The notes under the pieces are model-generated. The model made no database searches and had not been told where the DNA came from. It saw nothing but the letters and a program-made list of their open reading frames with translations. From NCBI RefSeq assembly GCF_001347015.1, contig NZ_CFGI01000014.1, forward strand, positions 1 to 60,644: DNA of 60,644 nucleotides, read 5' to 3'. The DNA comes from Streptococcus pneumoniae (lineage in GTDB: Bacteria; Bacillota; Bacilli; Lactobacillales; Streptococcaceae). Positions 8,429 to 19,600 of the stretch are shown in pieces; within the stretch, counting starts at the first letter, position 1, and each line of letters opens with the position of its first letter. Made by a program: the position numbers and the translations under genes.

Positions 8429-8881
8429 TTATAAGGTTTTTTCTTGTTCTCTCACAACCAGCAAATCGACCTTAGCATGGCGGAGGATGTATTCAGATGA
8501 AGAGCCGACCAAGAGGCGCTCAAAGGCGTTGAGACCAGTTGCGCCAACGAGGATGAGGTCCACTTCTTCAGCATCGGGAATAGTACGTGCCAGTAGGGTC
8601 TTTGGATTTCCCATTTCAATAACGATGTGAACATCTGCCACACCAGCATCTTTAGCACGTTTTTCGTACTCTTTCATCAGACTTTCAGCGTCGACTTGGA
8701 GTTCTTCGTAAACTTCAGCATCAAAGGTGGATACGCTTTGGAGTGCGCGTGTGTCAATGACATGTGCGATGGTGAGTTTAGCGTCGTTTCGTAGAGCAGA
8801 ATGAACTCCCTTGACAAAAGCCAAGTCCGCTTCTTTAGAACCATCGATTGCGACCATGATATTTTGGTAACGTTGTGCCAT
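8429..8881 (-). CDS. Universal stress protein, UspA family
   Basis: The product is 150 residues from the ATG at 8881-8879, preceded by AGGAGG on the minus strand; upstream in-frame ATGs would place the RBS inside the ORF. A single Usp domain begins YQNIMVAIDGS and ends with the ATP-binding signature GATGLNAFERLLVGSSS, close to the G-2X-G-9X-G(S/T) consensus, so it is predicted to bind ATP. It is cytoplasmic and monocistronic. Its specific role is unknown. Confidence 0.92.
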   Translation of the reverse strand: MAQRYQNIMVAIDGSKEADLAFVKGVHSALRNDAKLTIAHVIDTRALQSVSTFDAEVYEELQVDAESLMKEYEKRAKDAGVADVHIVIEMGNPKTLLARTIPDAEEVDLILVGATGLNAFERLLVGSSSEYILRHAKVDLLVVREQEKTL

Positions 8882-9045
8882 AATGAAACCTCCTGAAATT
8901 TTCTTACTATCATTGTAAACCTTTTCACTATAGAAGTAAAGCAAAAAAAGTATTTTTCAAAAGAATATTAGCGCTTAAAATCTATATAAATATATGATAA
9001 AATAAAAGAAAGGATAGCAGGAAAGAAGTGAAAGGAGGGAGAATG

Positions 9046-9336
9046 ATGAAAAACTCTTTTCAAAAATCAAATTTCCTTTATTATGGAATTATCCTAGTTT
9101 CAGTCTTGCTAGAAGTGATCATGATCTGGCAATTAGAGAGGCTGATTCCACTTCTCTATCCAGGTTTTATTGGTTTTTTAGTCTTTCACCTACTCTACCA
9201 TCTAATCTTATTCCTAGTTGCAAAACGAAGTGGGCGTTGGGGTTACTTGATGATATGGGGACTTTTCCTCATGTTCAATCTTCTCTATGACTCTTTTCTA
9301 GGCTTGCTTTTTCTAGGTTTATCTTTTGGTATGTGA
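9046..9336 (+). CDS. Small integral membrane protein, unknown
   Basis: The product is 96 residues (MKNSFQKSNFLYYG). AGGAGG at 9033-9038 is seven nt from the ATG at 9046 and four from the ATG at 9043, so I prefer 9046. Three hydrophobic segments (about residues 10-30, 37-60 and 68-92) leave only short polar loops. I do not recognise the family. It stands alone between the stress-protein gene and the aminotransferase and has its own downstream hairpin. Confidence 0.75.
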   Translation: MKNSFQKSNFLYYGIILVSVLLEVIMIWQLERLIPLLYPGFIGFLVFHLLYHLILFLVAKRSGRWGYLMIWGLFLMFNLLYDSFLGLLFLGLSFGM

Positions 9337-9367
9337 TATGTCTTTCGCAAAACACCTGCTATCTCAC

Positions 9368-9402
9368 TTGTCTCGACCTCGCTTTTAGTGAGGTTTTTCT
9401 TC
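9368..9402 (+). terminator. Putative terminator
   Basis: ACCTC...GAGGT inverted repeat followed by TTTTTCTT, about 35 nt after the small membrane protein gene. Confidence 0.6.
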
Positions 9403-9433
9403 TGTAGGATTTTAGTAACACATTTCAGTAAAC

Positions 9434-9462
9434 TTGTCGCATTCTCTTTCTAGTGGTATAAT
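9434..9462 (+). promoter_or_regulatory. Promoter of aminotransferase gene
   Basis: TTGTCG, a 17-nt spacer, then TATAAT at 9457-9462; the aminotransferase ATG follows 30 nt later with TGAGGA as RBS. Confidence 0.75.
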
Positions 9463-9492
9463 GTTACTATCCTGATGAATTGAGGAAACAAG

Positions 9493-10707
9493 ATGAAAGA
9501 ATATAACAAGTCTAGTAAGTTAGAGCATGTTGCTTATGATATCCGTGGCCCTGTATTGGAAGAAGCCATGCGAATGCGAGCAAATGGAGAAAAGATTTTA
9601 CGTCTGAATACAGGAAATCCGGCAGAATTTGGCTTTACAGCGCCAGATGAGGTCATTCATGACTTGATTATGAATGCGCGTGATAGTGAAGGTTACTCTG
9701 ACTCCAAAGGCATTTTCTCAGCCCGTAAGGCTATCATGCAGTATTGCCAATTGAAGAAATTTCCAAACGTGGATATTGATGATATTTACCTTGGAAATGG
9801 TGTCAGTGAGCTGATTGTCATGTCCATGCAGGGGCTTTTGGACAATGGGGATGAAGTCTTGGTGCCAATGCCAGACTATCCTCTCTGGACAGCGGCTGTC
9901 AGCCTAGCTGGAGGAAATGCCGTTCACTATATCTGTGATGAAGCTGCAGAATGGTATCCAGATATTGACGATATCAAGTCAAAAATCACTTCCAATACCA
10001 AGGCAATCGTCCTTATCAATCCAAACAACCCAACTGGAGCCCTTTATCCGAAGGAACTCTTGCTGGAGATTATTGAGATTGCCCGTCAAAATGATTTGAT
10101 TATCTTTGCGGATGAAATCTATGACCGCATGGTCATGGATGGGCATGTGCATACGCCTGTGGCGAGCTTAGCACCAGATGTCTTCTGTGTCAGCATGAAT
10201 GGTCTATCAAAATCCCACCGTATTGCTGGTTTCCGTGTGGGTTGGATGGTCTTGTCTGGTCCTAAGCACCATGTCAAGGGCTATATCGAAGGGCTCAATA
10301 TGCTGTCCAATATGCGTCTTTGCTCTAACGTTTTGGCCCAGCAAGTCGTACAAACATCACTAGGTGGGCACCAGTCAGTGGATGAATTGCTCCTTCCTGG
10401 TGGACGAATCTACGAGCAAAGAAACTTCATTTATAATGCCATTCAAGAAATCCCAGGTTTGTCTGCGGTTAAACCCAAGGCTGGACTCTATATCTTCCCT
10501 AAAATCGACCGCAATATGTACCGTATCGATGATGATGAGCAATTTGTCCTTGATTTCTTGAAGCAGGAAAAGGTTCTCTTGGTGCATGGTCGTGGCTTTA
10601 ACTGGAAAGAACCAGACCACTTCCGTATCGTTTACCTTCCTCGTGTCGATGAACTAGCCCAAATCCAAGAAAAGATGACTCGTTTCTTGAAACAGTATCG
10701 TAGATAG
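9493..10707 (+). CDS. Pyridoxal-phosphate aminotransferase, alanine type
   Basis: This 404-residue fold-type I aminotransferase has the class I/II organisation: substrate-pocket LRLNTGNPAEFGF near residue 36, the GNGVSELI cofactor loop near 100, INPNNPTGALY near 177, and the PLP-binding lysine predicted at 240 (NGLSKSHRIAGFRVGW), with the distal arginine in HFRIVYLPR. It is closest in pattern to AlaT/YfbQ-type glutamate-pyruvate aminotransferases, which make alanine from pyruvate and glutamate. That substrate choice is inferred from family resemblance. It is monocistronic with its own promoter; rpmH follows from a separate promoter. Confidence 0.88.
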   Translation: MKEYNKSSKLEHVAYDIRGPVLEEAMRMRANGEKILRLNTGNPAEFGFTAPDEVIHDLIMNARDSEGYSDSKGIFSARKAIMQYCQLKKFPNVDIDDIYLGNGVSELIVMSMQGLLDNGDEVLVPMPDYPLWTAAVSLAGGNAVHYICDEAAEWYPDIDDIKSKITSNTKAIVLINPNNPTGALYPKELLLEIIEIARQNDLIIFADEIYDRMVMDGHVHTPVASLAPDVFCVSMNGLSKSHRIAGFRVGWMVLSGPKHHVKGYIEGLNMLSNMRLCSNVLAQQVVQTSLGGHQSVDELLLPGGRIYEQRNFIYNAIQEIPGLSAVKPKAGLYIFPKIDRNMYRIDDDEQFVLDFLKQEKVLLVHGRGFNWKEPDHFRIVYLPRVDELAQIQEKMTRFLKQYRR

Positions 10708-10748
10708 GGCTTACATTCGAAAAAGCAGTAAACATTTGCCTTGAGCTA

Positions 10749-10777
10749 TTGACAAAAGTGAAAGAATCAGATAGAAT
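10749..10777 (+). promoter_or_regulatory. rpmH promoter
   Basis: TTGACA, a 17-nt spacer and TAGAAT make a near-consensus promoter about 75 nt ahead of the rpmH start, suitable for a highly expressed ribosomal protein. Confidence 0.8.
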
Positions 10778-10851
10778 AGTAAAGTATGTTTAGTAACTGA
10801 TCACTTTATAGCCGGCTAAACGAATACAAAATCTATGAGGAGGTATTCATC

Positions 10852-10986
10852 GTGAAACGTACTTATCAACCAAGTAAACTTCGTCGTGCGCGCAAACACG
10901 GATTCCGTAACCGTATGTCAACTAAAAACGGTCGTCGCGTATTGGCAGCTCGTCGTCGTAAAGGACGCAAAGTTTTGGCTGCATAA
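10852..10986 (+). CDS. rpmH: 50S ribosomal protein L34
   Basis: The 44-residue product begins [18 protein letters not shown] and ends [11 protein letters not shown], the usual L34 sequence and length. It starts at GTG 10852 with a strong GAGGAGG seven nt upstream. It is rich in arginine and lysine and binds 23S rRNA in the large subunit. In many bacteria rpmH lies beside rnpA near the origin; here it stands alone between an aminotransferase and a peptide-binding lipoprotein. A strong terminator follows. Confidence 0.97.
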
Positions 10987-11003
10987 TCCAAACGAACCAT
11001 AAC

Positions 11004-11043
11004 AAAAATCAGTAGGAACTCGAGTCTACTGATTTTTATTTTT
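11004..11043 (+). terminator. rpmH terminator
   Basis: AAAAATCAGTAG and CTACTGATTTTT form a 12-bp perfect stem with a 10-nt loop, 17 nt after the rpmH stop, followed by a T-rich tail. Confidence 0.9.
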
Positions 11044-11122
11044 GTAAAATCTTCAAAAGACTTTATATTTTCCCTTAAATGGTGTATAATATTTCACATA
11101 CTGTAAAAAATGGAGAATAATC

Positions 11123-13087
11123 ATGAAGAAATCAAAAGTTATGCTTTTTGGAGCTATGGCTTTGACAGCAGGTCTAGCTCTAGCGGCATGTGGGTCTTCC
11201 CAATCAAGTAATGCTGAGAAAACCTACTCTTATGTATTTACTAGTAATCCTGATACCTTGGACTACATTACGTCAACACGTGGTTCCACTTCTAGTATCA
11301 CGACTAACCTGATTGATGGCTTGTTAGAAAATGATAAGTATGGTAATCTCATTCCATCTATGGCTGAGTCATGGACGGTGTCAAAAGATGGTTTGACCTA
11401 CACTTATAAAATCCGTCAGGGGGCGAAATGGTACACTTCAGAGGGCGAAGAGTATGCGGATGTAACGGCTCATGACTTTGTGACAGGTCTCAAGTATGCG
11501 GCTGATAAAAAGGCTGAAAACTTGTACTTGGTCCAAGACTCTATCAAGGGCCTCGCAGACTACGTTGAGGGGGAAACATCTGACTTTGAGACTGTTGGAG
11601 TTAAAGCAGTGGATGACTATACTCTTCAATATACTTTGAATAAGCCGGAATCTTACTGGAATTCTAAGACTACTGGGGGCATTTTGAGTCCTGTAAATGA
11701 AGCTTTTTTGAAATCTAAGGGAGATGACTTTGGAAGTGTAACACCATCCAGTATCTTGTCAAATGGTCCTTACTTGTTTAAATCTTTCTCATCAAAATCT
11801 TTGATTGAATTTGATAAAAACCCTAATTACTGGGACAAGGATAATGTGAAAATTGAGAAAGTGAAGCTCTCTTTCTTTGACGGTTCTGACCAAGATAGTT
11901 TGGCGAGAGGATTTTTGGAAGGGAACTACTCGGACGGTCGTATCTTCCCGACAAGTTCAGTGTTTGATCAGTTGAAAAAAGGGAATGAGGACAAGATTAC
12001 CTACACACCACAAAACTCAATTACCTTCTATTATCTCTTCAATGTTAATCGTCAAAGCTACAAGCAGACCATGAAACAGTCGGATAAAGAAAAGACAGAT
12101 TCACTTGCGGCCATGCAAAATAAGGATTTCCGTCAGGCTGTCAACTTTGCCTTTGACCGTCATGCTTATGCAGCGCAGACAAATGGTGAAGATGGAGCAG
12201 ACCGTATCTTGCGTAACACGCTTATCCCAAGTGATTTTGTCCAAATCGGTGGTAAAAACTTTGGAGATGTTGTCAATGAAAAGATTATTAACTATGGTAC
12301 AGAGTGGTCGAATATCAATTTGAATGATGCGCAACCTGCCTTTTTGAATGCTGAAAAAGCCAAGGCAGCATTTGCTAAAGCTAAAGAAACCTTGCAAGCA
12401 GAGGGCGTGACCTTCCCAATTCATTTGGATATGCCAGTTGACCAGACGGCCAAGTTAGATGTGCAACAAGCAAGTTCCTTTAAGCAGACAGTGGAAGAAA
12501 CCCTTGGGGCGGACAACGTTGTGATTGACGTGATTCAACTTTCTCCAGACGAGAAGGATCAAGCTACATTCTTTGCAGATACAGCTGAACAAAAGGACTA
12601 TGACATTGATATTTCAGGTTGGAGCGGAGATTACTCAGATCCGAAAACTTATCTTGATCTCTTGGATCCAGAGTCAGGTTCACAGCTTAACAATATTGGG
12701 TTAACTGCTGGAAAAGACAATGAAATAAAAGAAAAAATTGGACTTTCTGCTTACAAAAAGTTACTAGATGAAGCAGATAGCGAAGTTGAAAATACTCAGG
12801 CTCGTTATGAAAAATTTGCTGAAGTTCAAGCTTGGTTGACTGACAGCGCCCTCTTCCTACCAGTTCAAAGTGGCGGAGCCAACCCAATCTTCCGTAAGAC
12901 TGTACCGTTCACAGGAGCTTTCTCTTTCGTTGGACACAAAGGAGATGCAGATAACTACAAATATGTTGAACTACAAAAAGAGCCGGTAACTGCGAAACAG
13001 TACCAGGAACTCTATGAAAAATGGCTAAAAGAAAAAGCTGAGTCAAATAAAAAAGCTCAGGAAGATTTAGCTAACCATATTCAATGA
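11123..13087 (+). CDS. Oligopeptide-binding lipoprotein, AliA/AliB/AmiA type
   Basis: This 654-residue lipoprotein precursor has a type II signal peptide, charged start MKKSK, hydrophobic core, and lipobox LALAAC with the lipidated cysteine at about 23. The mature part is an SBP_bac_5 peptide-binding fold (SMAESWTVSKDGLTYTYKI; DFRQAVNFAFDR; SNGPYLF). It captures oligopeptides outside the membrane; the AmiCDEF permease, not encoded in this window, is the likely partner, as for AliA and AliB. It is monocistronic from a TATAAT at about 11086. It could be one of the extra Ali paralogues found in some mitis-group strains. Which one cannot be decided by eye. Confidence 0.9.
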   Translation: MKKSKVMLFGAMALTAGLALAACGSSQSSNAEKTYSYVFTSNPDTLDYITSTRGSTSSITTNLIDGLLENDKYGNLIPSMAESWTVSKDGLTYTYKIRQGAKWYTSEGEEYADVTAHDFVTGLKYAADKKAENLYLVQDSIKGLADYVEGETSDFETVGVKAVDDYTLQYTLNKPESYWNSKTTGGILSPVNEAFLKSKGDDFGSVTPSSILSNGPYLFKSFSSKSLIEFDKNPNYWDKDNVKIEKVKLSFFDGSDQDSLARGFLEGNYSDGRIFPTSSVFDQLKKGNEDKITYTPQNSITFYYLFNVNRQSYKQTMKQSDKEKTDSLAAMQNKDFRQAVNFAFDRHAYAAQTNGEDGADRILRNTLIPSDFVQIGGKNFGDVVNEKIINYGTEWSNINLNDAQPAFLNAEKAKAAFAKAKETLQAEGVTFPIHLDMPVDQTAKLDVQQASSFKQTVEETLGADNVVIDVIQLSPDEKDQATFFADTAEQKDYDIDISGWSGDYSDPKTYLDLLDPESGSQLNNIGLTAGKDNEIKEKIGLSAYKKLLDEADSEVENTQARYEKFAEVQAWLTDSALFLPVQSGGANPIFRKTVPFTGAFSFVGHKGDADNYKYVELQKEPVTAKQYQELYEKWLKEKAESNKKAQEDLANHIQ

Positions 13088-13113
13088 TATTCCTAGTCAT
13101 GCTTTTCAGTTAA

Positions 13114-13225
13114 TACTCTTCGAAAATCTCTTCAAACCACGTCAGCTTCCATCTGCAACCTCAAAACAATGTTTTGAGCAACCTGCGGCTAGCTTTCTAG
13201 TTTGCTCTTTGATTTTCATTGAGTA
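13114..13225. repeat. Short BOX element lacking a clear boxB
   Basis: A 112-nt copy running from TACTCTTCGAAAATCTC to TTTCATTGAGTA. It has the two conserved ends plus CCTCAAAACAATGTTTTGAG in the middle, but no TACGGCAAGGCGA core and no tandem 45-nt unit. The ends are imperfect inverted repeats. A RUP-type element has a similar size, so the name is less certain than for the longer copies. Confidence 0.75.
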
Positions 13226-13247
13226 TAAGCATAGTGACTGGTTTCAG

Positions 13248-13290
13248 AAAAAGGCCTTACCAGACGCTTTTGATTCTGGTAGGGCCTTTT
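13248..13290 (+). terminator. Terminator downstream of peptide-binding gene
   Basis: Long stem with arms GGCC-TACCAGA and TCTGGTA-GGCC flanked by A and T runs. The BOX element lies between this stem and the lipoprotein stop, so the terminator may have been separated from its gene by the insertion. Confidence 0.75.
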
Positions 13291-13473
13291 CTTTATTTTG
13301 TGATGAAGTAAGTGGAGGTAGATAGGGATTCACATACCTTGAATGACTTATTTTATGTTTTTGAGGGAGAGTCGATTAAAATTCATAAATCTGTATAAGT
13401 GTTTGGTGACGAAACGATAGCAAATAGGGTAAATTTCTATATATTTTAATTAAAGTAAAAATGAGGCTAAAAG

Positions 13474-13504
13474 TGGACGGGGGGGGGGGATTTCATGCTA
13501 TAAT
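13474..13504 (+). promoter_or_regulatory. Poly-G promoter of giant surface protein gene
   Basis: An uninterrupted run of eleven G residues (13479-13489) sits between a -35-like TGGACG (13474-13479) and an extended -10 TGCTATAAT (-10 at 13499-13504). The present spacer is 19 nt counted from TGGACG; loss of two G would give 17. The next start codon is 109 nt downstream, at 13613. Such a tract is very unusual in this AT-rich DNA. By analogy with other poly-G promoters it could change spacing by slippage and switch expression. This is inferred from position only. Confidence 0.6.
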
Positions 13505-13612
13505 GTACGTATATTCTTATTGCCTAAAGTGAATATATTATAATGAAATAGTATTATAGTTTATTGATTTTTTGAATAAGAAGAAATAAAAATAAAAAAT
13601 GGAGATCAAAGA

Positions 13613-16600
13613 ATGAAGTATAAGAGAACGCAGAAACGCTCCAAGCAGATGTGGCAGCGTGTGGAAAAATTTTCGATTAGAAAGTTTAGCTTTGGAGCAG
13701 CGTCGTGTTTGATAGGGGCATCTTTAGTTGGGGCTGCTGGGACGGTACAACCTGTAGAAGCTGCTTTGAAATATGAAAAAACAGGGGATAAGACAGCTCG
13801 CACTTTATATACAAACTTAGGTGATTCTCCTAATGAAGCTACTGGGAGTGGAGTTCGTGATGTAGTAGATGTAGATAAAGAAATTCAAATTAACGTAGAC
13901 TGGTCACAATATAGCAAAACAAATCCCTATGTAAAAGTTACTTATAAGTTTAATGGTGGGTATGGAGCCTCTGCTATTTATCACTATGGTGGAGGACGTC
14001 CGGAATTTTGGTTTACAACTCCAATCGGAGTGAAAGAACCACGAAAAATCACTCTATACAACGGTGGTACTGGTGACCAAGGTCGAGTCATGACTAGTTG
14101 GAAAGGCTCTCAAGGCTGGATTTCATTGTCTAACTCTGTCGGTTCACGTTACCAAAATGAAGCTGCCGCAAAAGCTTTAAATGCAGGTGATCCTACTAAA
14201 TGGGAATGGTACAACGATACAACAGGTGAAAGTGGTAAGACTTACCGCGGGGATCTGGATGCGATGTTTTGGTGGCGCATGGGAGATACTATAGCAGGGA
14301 AGCCAGGAGACCAAGCTATTTACGAATTGTTTAAGAACAACACCAAGAGTTTCTATGCTGACTGGGAAAGAGCAGCTCACCAAAGCATTACGATTGAAGC
14401 AGAATATGAAGTTGTGGACCCAACTTTAAAAAATGAAAGATATACCTTAGATTTTGGTGCGGGGGTTAAAGTAGGACATGCGGGCTCGTTCAGATCACGC
14501 TTTAAAGTGTCAACGGAACAAGTTCCTGCATTATATAAAAATACTGAATTTTTTGAGCCTAAAATTCCAGAACGTCTTGGAGTTAAAAATCCGGACCAGT
14601 TAACAGATTTTGAAAAAACACTTGTTAAAAATAGAATTTTAAAGGCAAATCAAGACAATAGTAATGATACTCTTCCAGAAGGTAAGAAGAAATTTATAGA
14701 AAATCTACAAAATGGAAGTGATGGAATTCAAATTGGAAATGACGGAACGGCAACTATTACCTACTTAGATGGTTCAACAGATGTAATTCCAGGTGGGGCT
14801 CTTGTTTATAAAGATATAGACGCGGCAGAACCTTCAGATGGTACGGACGGTACTTATTATTATCATATTTCTCAATATCCAGTTGCAGATTTGGATAATA
14901 TTAGTGATGAAGAGATTGAAAAGGCTTTACAAAAATTTTATGAAGTAAATGGAATGACCTTTAATGGTAACCTTATCAGTAGTGTTGGGAGTGGTGTTTC
15001 AGATAACTTTATAGGAAAATTCCTTTCACCTTTTAAAAAAGGTGGAAAAACTTTTCAACATGTATCCATATTAAATGGCAATGGAATGCCTACGGGTGTG
15101 TCAATTCCGAAAGGAGCTTTGTTCAAATTAAAAGCTACATTTAATGATGCGGATGCAACAGAAGCAAAAGTAAAAGGAAATGAGACAATTGGTAAATTAA
15201 CTTTCCTTTCTCCAAAAGAAAAAGAAGTCTTCAAAAAAGAGTTGGAAGGTAAAACAAGTCAGGAAGATATAAATTCTGTTGTAAATAAAGCAATTTCAAG
15301 AAATTCTGCAAATGAAAAAGGTATAGCAGAGAAAAAACTTGAAGTTAAAAAAGGAATTGATGCACTGAAATATCTAAGCGAAGATGAGAAAAAAGCGTTG
15401 CGTGATAGAGTTGACAACCAAAATATTACAGACCCAGATGGCAGTGATGGTGCAGCTGACAAAGCCTTAAACTACACAAAAACTTTACTTGATAATATTT
15501 TAAATGAAGCGACCGCGACTAACTTAGCAAAAGCTAAGGAAAAAGCTAAAGAACAAATTGAGAAAATTAAAGATAGCTTAACTCCGGAAAAAGTAGAAGA
15601 ATTTAAAAATAATATTGAAAGCGCCGATTCTGTAAGTAAGATTGAAGAAATTCTCAAAGAAGCAGAAACTCTTAAAGCAAAAACGGAAGCTCAAAAAGAA
15701 AAAGATGAAGCTGATAAGCTAAAAGAAGAGTATAAGAAGAAAATTGACCAAATTCCTGGATTATCAGATGAAGATAAGACTAACTATAAAAAACAGATTG
15801 ATGATGCGACATCAAAAGATCAGTTAGACAGAATTCTCAAAGATGCAGAAGAAAAAGTAAGTCGTGAGCAAGCTCGTACGGATGCTAAAGCTATTATTGA
15901 TGGTTTAACTCATTTAAACAATGCTCAGAAAACGGAATTGAAAGAACAAGTAGCTGCAGCTGGGGGTAAAGAAGAACTTGACCGTATTGTGAATGCTGCA
16001 AGAGATTTAGATTCTAAGATGGATTCTTTACAAAAATTAGTGGAAGAAGCTAAAAAAGTGAAGAATTCGGAAAAATATACTAATACTAGTGTAGCTCAAG
16101 ATAAGAAAGACGCTTTTGATCAAGCTAAGGAATCAGCTGAAAAAGTAGCAGATAAGAATACAGAAGCACCAGAAAATGCAGCTGATGCATCAGAGGTATC
16201 TACTCTAATTGAGAATCTAGCAAAAGCAATTAAAGAGTTAACAGGACAAGAGGTTATTGTGCCTGTATCGAAAGATGCTTTGAAAGCAGAAATTGCTAAA
16301 GCAGATGAAGTTCATAAATCTCTGGCTTATCTTAAAGATAATAAAGCAAAACAAGATGAGTATGATAAAGCTCTAAATGAGGCGAAAACGGTATTAAAGG
16401 ATACAGCTGCTAAACAAGAAGATGTTGATGCTGCACTTGAAAAACTACAAAAAGCGAGAACTGCTTTATCAGGTAAAGCAGAAGACTTCACGTTAGCAGT
16501 GATAGAGCCAGCGAAAATCTCTGTAGAACCTAAAGTAGGAGCGGAATTATCTGAAGCTGATAAAGTAACTGTAAAAGCTAAAGTAACAGCAAACGGTGAA

Positions 16601-19600
16601 GCGCTAAAAGATACTGATACAGTAGCGTACGGAAATATTACCGAAAAAGATGGTAAGAAAGTCGTACCAGTAACAGTAACACGTGATGGCGTAGCAAAAA
16701 CAATTGATGTAGAAGTCACTAAGCAAGCAGAAGAATTCACATTAGCTGTAAAAGACGCCACAAAACCAGTTGAAATTTCAAAAGCACCAGTAGCAGGCGA
16801 AAGCTTAACAGCAGAAGACCAAGCGAAAGTAAAAGAAAAAGTAACAGCAAACGGTGAAGCGCTAAAAGATACTGATACAGTAGCGTATGGAAACATTACC
16901 GAAAAAGATGGTAAGAAAGTCGTACCAGTAACAGTAACACGTGATGGCGTAGCAAAAACAATTGATGTAGAAGTAACTAAGAAAGCAGATTCCACAGATA
17001 GTTCGGGCTCTCAAGATAATCAAAACGGTCAAGGAGGTCAAGGAGGTTCAGGCTCTCAAGGTAACCAAAATGGCCAAGGAGGTCAAGGAGGTTCAGGTTC
17101 TCAAGGTAACCAAAACGATCAAGGAGGTCAAGGAGATTCAGGCTCACAAGGTGACCAAGCCGGACAAGGCGGAACAGGTTCACAAAATGACCAAAATGGG
17201 CAAGGCGATTCTAACTCAAACTCTACTAACAAAACAGAGTTAGATAAAGCAAAAGAAAAAGCCAAATCAGACTTAGCACAAGCAGCTGCGAAAGAAAAAG
17301 CAGAAATCGACGCAGATGAAAAACTAAGCGAAGATGAAAAAGCCCAAGCAAAAGCTAAAGTCGATGAAGCTAAGAAAGCTGTAGAGTCTAACATTGATAA
17401 AGCGACAACACCAGAAGAAGTAGCGAAAGCAACAGAAGAAGGTAAGAAAGCGATCGATGCAGTTCACAATATTACTCCAGAACAAGCTAAATCTGACTTA
17501 GATGCTGCAGCTAACACAGAAAAAGGTGAAATTGGCGGAGATACAACTTTAACTGATAAAGAAAAAGAAGCCTTGAAAGCTAAAGTCGATGAAGTTAAGA
17601 AAGCTGCAGAAGATAAGATTAACAATGCGAAAACACCTGAAGAAATAGCGAAAGCGACAGAAGAAGGTAAGAAAGCAATCGCAGATGTTTATAATCCACA
17701 AACTGCTAAAGGTAAATCAACAAGTATCTTCAAACCAGAGTTAGACTTACAAACTGCTTTAGTATCCGGAAAAGTAACTGTAGAAAAAGGTAAAGACTTA
17801 ACTGACGAAGAAATCCTAAAACAATTAGCACTAGCTGATGGACTAACAGCGAAAGTTATTTCTAAACCAACTACAACAGAAACGGGAACAAAAGAAGCAG
17901 AAGTGGAAGTAACACTAGCGAATGGCACTAAAGTAACTGTAAAAGTACCGGTTGAAGTAGTTGATTCCTTAGGCACAGCTGATAAAGATAATGATCTTGC
18001 TAAGGCGAAAGAAGATGCTAAAAAACAAGTAGAAGAAGCTGCTAAGAAAAAACTTGAAGAAATCAAGAAGGATACAGATTTAACTGAAGAGCAAAAGCAA
18101 AAAGCTGAAGAAACAATCAATAAAGCTAAAGATGAAGCTAACAAAGCTATTGACGAAGCATCATCAGCAGGAACAGCTAAGCAAATTGCAGATCAAGCAA
18201 AAGAAAATATTGAAAAATATGATCCAAAAGCTGATGCAGAAGTTAAGAAACCAGATGTAACAAACCTTGATGAAGAAAAAGCGAAAGCAAAAGCTGAAAT
18301 ACTAGAAGAAGCTCAAAAACGCATTAACGAAATCAAGAACAATAAAGATTTATCAGACGAAGCGAAACAAAAAGCTATTGAAGAAATCAATAAGGCCAAA
18401 GATAAAGCGATTGAAGACATCAACAAAGCTCAATCTAAAGATGAAATCAACGCGGCGAAAGAAGCTGGTATTCATAAGATAAATGAAGTTCAACCTGATG
18501 GCTCTATTGCATCCAAATTCGAGCCGAAAGTTCCTGAAAACAAAGTGGAAGTAGAAAATCCAGCAAAACTTTCAGATGAAGAAAGAGAACAAGTTCGTCA
18601 AAACATCGAAGGAGCTAACACATTCCCAGATGGAACAACAGTAGAAGTAAAACCAGATGGAACAGCTGTTATCACATATAAAGATGGTTCAAGCGATACG
18701 ATTTCTAAAGATAAATTAGTAGCACCAGCTAACAAAGAGACAGGAACAATCGCGTCAAGAACCGAGCCGGTTATCCCAGGAAAAACACAAGTAGGAAATA
18801 CTACGAAGTTAACACCTGCAGAACAAGCTACGGTTAAAAAAGCGGTTGAGGAAGCGAACAACTTCCCAGCAGGAACTACGGTAGAAGTAAGACCTGATGG
18901 AACAGTAGTCATCACCTATCCAGATAAATCTGTAGATACAATAACAGGGGATAAACTTGTTGAAAAAGGAAGTAAACAAGAAACTCCAAAAGTTCAGACA
19001 GATGCAGAGAAGAACCCAGCGCAAGTTCCAGGAAACTTTGTACCTGTTGAAAATACTCACAACTTGACACAGGCGGAGCAAGATACAGTAGCAGCTAAGG
19101 TTAAAGAAGCAAATCCAGCGGCGACAGATGTTAAGGTATCTAAAGACGGAACAGCGACATTGACATACTCAGATGGTTCAGTAAACACAATCCCAGGAAC
19201 CAGTCTAGTAGTAGCCAAAGATACTGACAATGAAGCTGCAACACAAGCTGCGCAAAATCCAGCTGTGGTGCCAGCAACTACAGAAGTTGGAAATGCTCAC
19301 AGCTTAACACCAGAAGAACAAGCTGAAGTAACAGCTAAAGTACAAGCAACTAACCCAACTGCTACAGATGTTAAGGTATCTAAAGATGGAACAGCGACAT
19401 TGACATATGGAGATGGTTCAGTAAATACAATTCCAGGAACCAGTCTAGTAGTTCAAAAAGAGGAAACTTCAACACCAGAGCAACCAACAATCGCAGAGAA
19501 GACAAAAGTAATCATCCCAGCTAACCCTACAAAAGTAGCAGAAGCTACAAGATTAACAGATGAAGAAAAAGAAGCTGTTAAAAAAGCTGTAGTAGATGCA

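Noticed and set aside
16327-16995. Long minus-strand ORFs inside the surface protein gene
   Set aside because: They are antisense shadows of repetitive Lys/Glu-rich codons, without RBSs.
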